DNA from: Patella vulgata
Lineage: Eukaryota; Mollusca; Gastropoda; Patellidae
Direction of reading: 5' to 3'
Assembly (NCBI RefSeq): GCF_932274485.2
Contig: NC_065884.2
Coordinates: 55,490,546 to 55,554,545, forward strand
Length of the DNA: 64,000 nt
Shown: positions 13,309 to 25,225 of the stretch, one piece after another
Position numbering within the stretch: the stretch's first letter is position 1
Layout: the number at the start of each line of letters is the position of its first letter
Notes under the pieces: model-generated
Told to the model about the DNA's origin: nothing
What the model saw: only the letters and a program-made list of their open reading frames with translations
Database searches by the model: none
Translations under genes and position numbers: made by a program

Positions 13309-13738
13309 AATTACGTTGAAAAAAGAAATAAACACATGTTTATGGCTAACGTTTTCAGTTCTCTTGAACCTCTTCAGGCCATATTGATATAATATAATGT
13401 AATATAAGACAATGACGTTACGTAAGAGCGTAGTTACGAAACAGGAAAAATATCAAATCAATTAAGTTATAGCAAAATATAATAAAATATAACATCTAAC
13501 ATTATTGATATTCATTTATCCAATTTTCCGATTTAAGGAGGGCATATATTTTTTAATGAAATTCATTTCTTTACATTCTAATAAATGACGATTTTTAGAA
13601 TTTTCATTGTAAAGAGAGAAAACCTTGAATACGCCTCGTCCGCATTTATCCAAATGGGTACTGACTTCGATTGTTCTGTTTTCCGGGTCCCTGACTAAAA
13701 ATAGTCATTTATTAGAATGTAAAGAAATTAATTTTATT

Positions 13739-13770
<32 letters not shown>

Positions 13771-16700
13771 GTTGCACGTAACTCACATTAAGAAATACAT
13801 TATTTTCTATGTTTACACTGGAAAACTCGTCGTCTAACATAACACCTCGTACTTGGGCACCTGGCCAGTTTCTGTGAGTATTTTGGAAATAGTTGTGACG
13901 TATATAATTTCCTCTCTGGAAAAATATATTAGGTATCAATTTAGGGTTAGCTTGTAAAGGCTTATATAGCACACGAAAATGAAATGAAATGGTATTTAAC
14001 GCTTTACTTTTTCTAACATCTACTGGACATAAACTACGTTGTTGGTTATTTCGGGACTAACATATGGTTCAATTTTATTTCAATAATTCGCTTGCACGTA
14101 TGGGTCTTTAGCAGCGGGAGGAAACTGCCAGTTGACTCACAATGACGACCTCATGACACAACGCGCACGCTCTAACAATTCGGCCATCCACCCCACCCCC
14201 ACCCACCGAATCGGACAAAGAATAAATGTAACAGAAATTTTTATTTGATTACTTCAAGAATTTGAAGGCTGGTCGGGATAGTTTGAAGGTACTGTAAGAA
14301 AATGACCTGAAAACGTGAAATCTACAAAACCATTAGACTCACCATACTCCAATCGCGTCCACAGTGCACTGCACCACAATCACTAGAATTCTGACAACAG
14401 TCTTGAAAATGATTATATTCCATAACATGATCGTTACCCTGCAAAACATTTAAGTTAAGATTTATCTATTTGTTCACTATTAAAATTATTACTTTTAAAA
14501 AGATTGTATGGCTTAAAAGAAGAATTGTTAAAAGTGAAGTTATTTCACAATAGACAGTAGCCTTCGTGTATTTTATTATTCATATATTAGCCATTATATG
14601 TCTATTCTCCGATATTAAATAGATTAGAACAGTTCAGCCATATTTTGATTTAAGCTTATAATGGAGGAACGAAGCTTAGCTTCCAACAACCAGTACGGTG
14701 GTTGACATTATTGCACCCGACTTGTCAAACCTTCAAAGGCTAATATCTTCGCTCGCAATAGAGTAATTGGAATGAAATTTTCAAATTATTCATTTTACAT
14801 TATCTATTTTCGAATTATTGTACCAAAAATGGTTAGTGCTTTATCTAAATCTTATATAATGTATCTTTAACCATTTACTTTTTAAAACGGTAATATGAAT
14901 GGGTGGCACCTGTGATTTATTCTGAAAGTTGATTGGAACTGGCCTTATCAATAAATGTCCGGGCAAATTTCTCGCAAATGCCCGTCTTCATTAGCCCAGT
15001 AGAAAAGTAGGACGGTCAACCCCATTTGCATTGAAGAACCGAGTCACACAATACTCACTGCCCAGGTTATACAGGAATAGGTTCCATGGTGAATATAATT
15101 ATTTCTTATTACATTATGAACACCAGCGTGACTGATACCATCAGCACCGACAGCGGCTACTCTGCCAACTCTAGATATATGATTATCTTCTATTGTTATA
15201 CCTGACGGTATTAGGTTAATCCTGTCACCACCTGTATAATACAGTGTAAACATTACAGTATATTACGATTATGTCATTAACAGGGCCTTTTCTGACTTCA
15301 AATGTTTTATAATTCATTATTTAGGCATTTATTCGCGTGATAAGCCCATGACCAACTCTCTAGTCCACCAGATAACTTAAATATTTAATGGTTTAGAACA
15401 CTTGCGCCATTTAATACTTTAACGTTCAGCCGGGGTGGGGATAAAATTGGCGGGGAAATGAGTTCACGTTGATTTAAATGATGATTTTCTAAGAGCTTGA
15501 TGAAACATCTCTAAATATGTTTATATGATTCCTATTATATGGGGGTGACGCCGGGGTGAGTGCCCGCCGTGGGGGGGGGGAGAGGGGGGGGGGCGGTGCG
15601 GGTGATGGCGGGTGGCAACATGTGTTTTTGTGGACAGAACTCATTTTGTTCATAACTGAGTTTAAAGTGGTATCTCGTTAGCGTTTTCGTTCAAAATATT
15701 AAATTATAATGGTACTTTTCAAGAGATCTGGAAATGTAAATCAAAAACACATTAACTCAGAGATATGTTTGGTTGTTAGTTTATTCTTAGTCTTCATCAG
15801 AAAATTCAAAATCAAAAGTTCATATGAGCGAGACAAATATTTTCTTGATTGCTGGCCAACAGCTCGCATATCCTTTGGATATGCTTCAGGAACCAATTCA
15901 CATTGTAAATCTTCATTCCAGTCATGCAGCAAAAGACCACGTATACGGCAAGGTGGTAATAAAGAAAGGTCTGTTATTTTTTCACCCAGAAAATCTTTTT
16001 CTAGCGTCATCTAGTGATGTAAGTCGTCTTTCCCGATATTTTTCTACCTTTGCCCGTCCCATTATCGATCAAAATTTGTATATTTGGATCATCGTTTGCG
16101 AAGAGAATGATTGGGATGTCTATTTTGCCCGAGCAAGAATGCAAAATACAATTTTTTTCAGCACCTCCATTAATTTGCAATGCGAAGAGGAGTAGGTAAG
16201 ATATTTTGGTATCAGTTCTAGGATATTCCCGACACTTTCAATACTAATCTTGATATTTTTTGATCCAATCAAGATTAGTATTGAAAATTTCGAGAATATC
16301 TCGGCCTACGGTACATGCTTTCAGTGGTAATGACTATCTGTCTTTCTTTTTCAAGATAATCCCAACTTTCTAACAATTTTTAAAGGGCTGGGATAGACAA
16401 ATGATGCTTCTGATGACGTAATTGCTAGTTTAGAAAAAATTGTTTGTAGATGACACTAGAAGAAAGATCTTCTGGAGAAATTTTAATTGTGATGAAAAAA
16501 AACAAAACTTTCTTTCTTTATTACCATCTTGCCCGAGTAGTTTTTTGCTGCACATTAAACGCAATAATTATGTTGCAGTAATATGGAGACAGGTTGCAAA
16601 ATTAATGATCGAACAAGATGAATGGGTATCTGAAGCATATCCAAAGCATATACGCAGGCTGTTGATCAGCCATCAAGAGGATATCTATCCCGCACATATT

Positions 16701-19700
16701 ATAAGAATAAACTAATATCTAAACATGTGTTTTTTATGTAAATTTCCAGATCTTTCGAAAAGTACCATTATAATTTAATATTTTTAATGACGATATTGGC
16801 ACTGAACGAAAACTCGAGAAAACACTTATCAGGTCAATTTTGAACCAAGTGGTTTCTGTCCCCCAAAATACATTTACCCTCCCCTATACAACGGTAATCG
16901 TATACACATATTTAGAGATGTGCAGTGGAATTAAAAATAATGTTTTTACCAAGCTCTAAGAAAATCATCAACGTGAACTCACTTCCCGCCAATTGTACCC
17001 CCCCCCCCCCGCACACAAATCAAAATAGCTGTCCAGGGGCATCATAAACACTTATTTAAAAATGGGCAGCCCTAGAAATTTATGTTTTATTAATATATTA
17101 TGTCAACATAATGACCCCCCCCCCCCCCCACACACACACACACCACCACCACCACCACCACACACACCTACCTGCTGTATACACCCCACCTCCCCACAAA
17201 TCAAAACAGTTGTCCAGAAGCATCATAAACACTTATTTATAGATGGGCAGGCTTAGAAATTTATGTTTTATTAATATATTACGTCAACATAATTACCTCC
17301 CCCCCCCCCCCCATTGTAGACATTTGACCCCCTGATCCCCACCCAGATTCGGAATCTACGCAAAAACTGGTCTAGAAAAACTTGGTCTCATAAATTCACA
17401 GCTCGGGTGGCGATCCCCCCCCCCCCCCTTCAGCCACCGGACTAACAGTTATAAAGAGATATAGCAAGTACTTGTATACAGAGATATAAGCGGGTACTTT
17501 TATACAAAGCGGGGTCACGGTGGCCAAGTGGGTAAGACGCTGGTGGAGGTCGGGTGTTCGATCCCTGCATTGTCCGAGAAAGTTCATCCAGATTTTCCGG
17601 CGTGGTTCTCCCTTGTCAGTGATGCAGGACAGAGGGCCAGACAAGTACATCTGTCTAGTCGTTCGGTAAGAGTAGGCCGTAGTGCCGCTGTCCGGGAAAA
17701 ATTTTCCTCATAGCACACTGTATGGCCTATTCCCGTCTTCATTAGCCCATTTCGGAGCAGAACAGTAGGATGTTAAACCCCATTTCATTTCGTTTTATAC
17801 AAACCTATAACAAGGAGGGGGGGGGGGGCGTCACGTGGCTACGTGGGTAGGACGCTGGCTCGCTAGCCTGGAGGTCGGGTGTTCGATCCCTGCACTGGCC
17901 GAGGAAGTTCATCTAGATTTTCCGGCGTGGTATCCCCTTGTCAGTGATGCAGGACTGAGGGCCTGACAAGGACAGCTGTCTAGTCGTTCGGATGGAACGA
18001 AAAACCAAGGTCCCGTGTACACATTGGGGTGCACGTAAAAGATCCCATCGCAGTTGGAATTCGATGTAAGAGTAGGCCGTAGTAGCGTTGCCCGGGTAAA
18101 ATTTCCCTCATAGCACACTGTATGGCGTATGCCCGTCTTCATTAGCCCAGTTCGGAGCAGAACAGTGGGACGTTAAACCCCATTTCATTTTATTTCATTT
18201 ATAACGGGGGCCTTCATGTAGAGATATAACAGGTACTTTCACAAAGGATATCTCTTTATAGCAGGTACCTCATGATGACATATAGTAGGCACTCTCATAC
18301 AGATACATAGCATGTACTTTTATAAAGAAATGTAGCAGGTACCAGATTTCACATCGTGCGTACACAATGATATGATAAACTACTAATTCCAACTTTTCAA
18401 AACACCCTCAAACCCTGTATTGTTTCAACGATACACTAATACGGACATGGGTTTGTTCTAATGGGCAACATTCTAGGCTAGTGAATAGTCAAACGTCAAA
18501 ATCTTCGACCTATAAACGATTTGCAAGGCTTCGGCGACTAGGTCAATTAATCCACAAATACAAATAAATGTTGTGCGACCCTGAATTTTGAGCTAACGGA
18601 CTTTCAGGAGCGGCGACAATATACTCCCACACGAAACGTAGACTAGTATTAAAACGGTTACAATGTAAACTATATACGTTGTAATTAACATCAAATAAAG
18701 TGTAGCAATGAAAGGAAGTATCCATGCTCTTGATAACAATATTTTTGTGATAGTGTCATTCATTCATTAATTTATTACCTTCGACATTAATTCCTCCATC
18801 AGTATCGTGTATTTCGCATCCTGATACAGTTACATTTCTACTATCTCCAGCAGAACGAATTCCAAATGATCCTGCAACATAATTAAACATACATTATGCA
18901 AAAGCTAAATCTGCCTATTGCAGGTCTTTCTTTAGGCCTGAAATGTTATCTAAATTATTAATTAGACATTATTTAACTTTTCCGGACCATAATCAACTCT
19001 TGATGTCATCGCTAGCCTGCGATGCTTATTGGATTATTCATAATATAATCATGAAATTGATAATAGAGACTATGTTTTTTAGGCCGAAAATTCAATCGCT
19101 AAGATCTCGGTTCAGAGTGGATCAATTTGACTGAAATTCTCAGCAAATTCCCTTTACATTATCTAATCTCTCATAATGTATCTTAAACCCTTTAGTATAT
19201 TGTTTTGTTAGGATATACTTATATAACACATCTTTCAACCCCAAGAAATGTTCAGATGTGCTTTGCACTATAAAATACGAAACAAAAGGAAACAAGCCAA
19301 CAGTGAGATTGATGTCCCCCACCGATATCCCAGAATAAATAGATGATACATACCAATTAATTTCACATTTATCTATTTAAGAAGTATCGAGCAATCAAAC
19401 TGATTATCTAATCTTAGTCTAAGCAGAAAATCTTCACGTTCGAATTGAGTCCAGGTTCATCACTCTCCAGCAGTTAGAAACAAAGTTATCTTGTTCAAAA
19501 GCTTAGTCAAGGTCTTAGTATAATGAATTGATCACCCTCATCCAATTAGAACCAAAGTATCAACCAATCTAATAAGTTGAAAATGCGCATGATTGAACTC
19601 TGTCACACTATTCACCTAATAAACACCTACACAAAGTTTGAACATTCTACCTCCATCAGAAGGAGAGTTCTTATGTTCCAATGTCTCGAACAATCAAATT

Positions 19701-22700
19701 GAAGTATATACTTAGTCTAAGCAGAAAATGCACAGCATCCAATTTAGTCAAGGTACTGATATAAAGAAACTATACACAAAGTTTCTCCAATCTCAGTCAA
19801 TTAGAATCAGAGTTATGGAGCTCCAAAGTCTCGACCAATCAAATTGCTTATCGCTCCGCTTACCCTGAGCAGAAACTGCTCATTATCGAACTTATTCAAG
19901 GTATTGATGTAATGAAACTATACACCAAGTTTCATCACTCTTACTTAATTAAAACTAAAGTTATCGTGTCCGAAAGCATCAACCAATCAAATGGCTTATC
20001 TCGGTTTACCCTAAGCCGAAAATGTTCATCTTTGAACTCCATTAAGTCCTTCACCTAATTAACACCTACACCAAGTTTGAACATTCTAGCTCAATTAGGT
20101 GGAAAGTATGACGGACGGGTGGACCCATTATAATAGTTTTCTGCTTTCTTCGAAAGGCGGGAACAAAAAATATGTAAATATAACAATAATGATTATATAA
20201 CATAAAATTAGGTTATAGCTTGAATGAATAGATGCTTCTTGACTTTTGACTTAACAAAAACAAAAAATGGTGTGACTTGTCTGACTAATATCAAGCGGGG
20301 TTTGTTCCGGAGACAAGGTTCATTCACCATATATTACATTCTACAATATACTATTGTTAGAACCCATTACGTCCAATTTCAACTATTCACTTGCGGATGC
20401 CGTCTTTAGTAATGGGAGGTAACAGTAGGACCTACACAAAAACCATGCCCATCACACCAAATGAGCTCAAACTTTGTGCGAACGGGGCAAAGTAGTAGCA
20501 ACTGTTTGCGATCTGTTTAAGAACTTTGTGGCCGGTTTCGGACTGGTTTAGAAGGGAAGGATGTTTTAGAACTTTGAGATTGGTCAAAGTGTTCACCGTC
20601 CTGCAATTAGACGGAGTTACAATGTGATCGAGCATCAATTAGCCTCAAGTTTTTCGTTATAGAGGTCTCCATTGGCCTTGAGCCATTCCACAATGCCTTC
20701 TTTTTGCCCAGGGGTGAGATGGGTGTGAGTCTTGCTTTTCTTCGGCTTCCCCTCGGCCTCACAGGACCCCTCTGCCCGGTGTCGAGGGCAGACCCTCTCC
20801 CGAGGTCCGGGAGACCTCTCAGCCCCTACAGGTCTCTCTTGTCCCTCCTTTGTACTTCCCCCTGCCTGCTTGTAAACTAGGCTTTTTATATCGGTTAAGG
20901 CACGCCATAGTTAATACCATTAGTAATCAGGACAATGAAAAGTAATTATTAAGATTCACACATCTTACCTCAAGACAAAAGGTGTCAATACGTGTTAAGC
21001 CTGAATCTTATATCATATAGACACTCCGAGTATACATGTTTGTACAATCCATTAAATCTTACATAATACTATTTCAACAACCTACACCTGATATATAGAT
21101 TAAATCTTACAATTAATCTGTCACTTAATATATGTCTAAAATTGAGTTACAAATAAAATATGAATTCAGAATACAATATTGAAATTTAGATCCCAAATGA
21201 TACTGTATTACATTCCTCCCTTAACCACAACTTTAAAATAGTGGAATATATAAAATAATATATGAAACGATTTTAAAACATAAAAAATAAAAGCATAATA
21301 CAATAACTGAAACATCCAAAAGCAGATGGAAATATGGTAAAAAAAATGTTCATTAGTCCACGGAGTAATGCCAGGGTAAATATGGCGTCGTGGCGGACAT
21401 ATTTCATAAAAGTTATTCACAAGAAGTAACACAACATCGAAACTAAAAAATTCATAAATGTATAAGAGTCACTGGTCACAGTACGTGTAAGTCCTAGATC
21501 AGTATATTCTACGTGGGAACACAGTGAGCAGAAAAATCGTCACACAAATGAATGTCATATAAATGATAAATGAAATACACGAACATAATCACATTCACAC
21601 GCGATCTAAATTAGGGAATACACCATTTAAACATATATTTTCTACCATGTATGCATCACCATGTATGCACCTATTCTCCTTTATGTCAGCATAATTATAT
21701 TTTCCACCATGTATGCATCACCATGGATGCATATTCTTCTTCTTTCGGCATAATTATATTTTCCACCATGTATGCATCACCATGTATGCATATATTCTTC
21801 ATCATGTCAGCATATATTTCGCATGCTCTGCTTTGTCGAGGTATGGTGAATGGATAATTTCTCCATTCTCAAGCTCACTGCGTCTTGTGGCTTTTAGCCG
21901 TCACCATCTTCTTCAACACTCTATACTCGGTATCGTCACCTTCTTTGTTTATTTATTGCCGCTATTATTCTTGTCGGAAAGTATTTTTCCTTTCCATACC
22001 GCCTGGCCAACGGTGCTTAATGACATATGTCATGAGAAATATTTTAACTGCCATGCGTGCCCAAGTTTTATCATCTGCTTATTATATCATGGAGTGAACT
22101 CAATTAACTTTTAATCAATTTAGTAAGTGGAACAGACTATTTTAAAATATTTACATTAGAATTGACATAAATCAAATTGAAAGTAGGAGGTCACATTTAA
22201 CTAATCTTAAATAAGATATTTTGGAAAGAACCTATCAAAATTAACGGTGTTTTTATCTCTATACTTTTTAAACAAAACACAAGACAATACATCACATTCG
22301 CTCTTAATTCCGAGCAAGACCCGCCTGGGGTGAAACCAATTCCGCCGTATAGGAATTTCACATAAAATCTCTCCCGTAACATCTCGGGCTTCCCAATCGC
22401 ATATTATTGGGGTTAACACAAATAAAATTTCTCTCTCACGTAACATATCGTGACATCCCGTAAATCCCGGGGTTAAACCAATCCCACCTTATAGGAATTG
22501 CACATAAAACTTTTCCCATAACATATCGGGCATTATTGGGGTTAACACAATTAAAATCTCTCATGTAACATATCGTGACATCCCGTAAATCCCGGGGTTA
22601 AAATATATATAGACAAAACAAAAAAAAATATAAGAGATAAAACCGTTATTACCGTGTGAATGTTTATGAGTTATATCTCTCAATTAGGATACTCTTAACT

Positions 22701-25185
22701 CGATTCCAGTTAATTAAACAATCATAAAACATTTCACTTCGAATTATAGGCATTTAATAGTTACTACTAATTTTAAGCCAAAATATGTGTTCAAAACAAT
22801 TATAATTTACATATTATTTATAAAAAAATCAACATAACTCATTGTAAAACAAAATAGATGTTTGTTTTAGTAATTTTCATACAAATAGTTGAGTACTGTT
22901 CCACTACTAGCAATATATTTAATTTTTGAATAAGATACAACAGATGAAAGGTCATTTCTTAATACTAGAAAATGGTTGAGCTAATTGAGTTACTACATAA
23001 TGTTTAAGCGTTGAAGACAAACCGCTTATTTCGCCAGTTAAATTATTAAACATAACACTAATCATTACCCGTGGCCAAAATTTGGATCAGAAAAAGACTT
23101 ACCTCTTAATAAAATTCTTTTATCTTCTAGTGGTTAGGACTTCGAAAACGTTGGTCATGAATCACGGCCTCACTTAAGAGTATGTGATACAACCACAGGT
23201 TCAGGAATCACGGCACCACTTAAGAGTATGTGATATAACCACATATTCATGAATCACGGCCTCACAGGACCCCTCTGCCTGGTGTCGAGGGCAGACCCTC
23301 TCCCGAGGTCCGGAAGACCTCCCAGTCTCTACGGGTCTCTCTTGTCCCTCCTTTTGTACCTCCCTCTTTGTACCCTTTTTTGCCTGCTTGTAAACTAGGC
23401 TTTTTATATCGGTTAAGGCACGCCATAGTTAATACCATTAGTAATCAGAACAATGAAAAGTAATTATTAAGATTCACACATCTTACCTCAAGACAAAAGG
23501 TGTCAATACGTGTTAAGCCTGAATCTTATATCATATAGACACTCCGAGTATACATGTTTGTACAATCCATTAAATCTTACATAATACTATTTCAACAACC
23601 TACACCTGATATATAGATTAAATCTTACAATTAATCTGTCACTTAATATATGTCTAAAATTGAGTTACAAATAAAATATGAATTAAGAATACAATACTGA
23701 AATTTAGATCCCAAATGATACTGTATTACAACAGCGCTACTATATTTAAACGTCTTTTATCTACACAGCTTTTAGCGGGAACAGGGCATGGCAAGAAGGC
23801 GCGGGGTTTTTATAGCCCTTGAGCTAGAACGGGATTGAACACAAAATATTAACGCGTTCGAGCGCCCCAAGAACAAGATGAGGGTAAGTTGAACTGCCTC
23901 TGAACGGTGTGGTCGGGTTGCAAACAAGTTAGGAACAGTTGCGGACTCGTTGGGAACGAGTTACGAACAGGTTTAAATACGGACATGCGTGGAAACGGCA
24001 AATGTACTCGTTATGAACAGACTGTGGGCGGGGTACAGACGAGATGGACGTATTGAGGACTGTTTATGAGGCATTATTTACACATTCTACCCTGAACACT
24101 TTTACCAAACGAAAAGCGCAATATTTGTAGGCTAAATAGGGGATCAAATTGGGTCAGTTGAACACAATGCGGGAATATCCGAGAAAAATTCTCGACCAAT
24201 ACGCTGAACAAACCCCGGACACCCCTATTAGTTGACATAGTCATAACAAATATCATTCGAAATTATATATAAAAAATACATGCCGACATTCTTTACTTCC
24301 AACTTGGAAAAGGTAACATTTTGTAAACTAGTTCCAACAACACCATATCTACGACAAGCTTCGAGAGTAAAATCTTGGAATGTTATGTTGCTCACTCCTT
24401 CTGCCAACCTGACAAATATTCACATTTAAATTTTGGTTGTCAGTAATACATTATTAATTAAAGCGATATTGCCATATTTGTGTTTAAGGCTGTCATTAGG
24501 AAATGTTAGTGTCTGAATTATAGCCAGCCTAAACCAGTTACTTGTAGGCTTTTTCATGTTCATCCGGCCCATTTCTGGTTAATCGAGGTTTTTTCACTAA
24601 TTATATGCACACACAAACATTTCAGCAATTGAATTCGTCAGGGATGGGCTGTGAAGGAGTTGGTAGGCTCAAAGATAGTGGGCTCATATTCTCGCGTAGT
24701 TTGAGGACTCTTATTTAGTTCGGTGGCCATTTTTAGTCTTACATTTACGTAATTTATATGAATTGGTAAATTTGTGCACGAGCTAGAAACATTAGAATAT
24801 ATTTCAATTCAATCCAAATGCAGCAAAGAAAATATAAGAGGATGGGAAATACTTATAGATGTACCCTTCCGCCTGCATGATATCTGCATGCAGATATATG
24901 ATATTGGAATACATATACTAATATGCCGGAAACTATCAGAATTCATGAAGGAATGCCGATTGCCGAACTTCGGTAGTTGTCTGGGTTACTCAGTCTAAGA
25001 GCAACGCAGCCACAATTTACTCAAACATTGTGGTCGCCTGTCCAATCTCGTGGGTTTTCTCCGGGTCCTCCGGTTTCCTCCCACTGCTAAAGACCCCTAC
25101 GCGCAAGCGAATTATTGAAATAAAATTAAAAACCATATGTTAGTCCCGAAATGACCTAGTTTGTGTCGAGTGGACGTTAAACCCC

Positions 25186-25225
<40 letters not shown>

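Larger units (their letters stand above)
17440..18345. repeat. Minisatellite (~25-30 bp) split by two SINEs
   Basis: Degenerate units of the form GAGATATAGCAGGTACTTTTAT occur at 17450-17505, around 17800 and at 18215-18345. The interruptions are SINE-B insertions at 17511-17795 and 17827-18202. Confidence 0.7.
20755..23730 (-). mobile_element. LTR-retrotransposon-like element without coding core
   Basis: Two long direct repeats at 20755-21212 and 23258-23730 are almost identical. They bound about 2.0 kb of noncoding DNA. On the minus strand each repeat starts TGTAATACAG, and a purine tract AAGGGAGGAA directly precedes the downstream repeat, as a polypurine tract should. The core holds tandem repeats and no recognisable gag or pol, so it resembles a non-autonomous LARD/TRIM-type element. 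The near-identity of the repeats suggests a recent insertion. I did not find a convincing target duplication or a certain primer-binding site. Confidence 0.6.

Noticed and set aside
15575-15600. Long G and C runs here and at 4561, 17110, 17290, 27510, 29325, 36115, 38287 and 63761
   Set aside because: Homopolymers are common across the window and partly reflect repeat tails or sequencing. I assigned no function.
15824-16195. 123-codon plus-strand frame in the foldback element
   Set aside because: The better protein similarity is on the opposite strand, so the plus-strand frame looks like a shadow.
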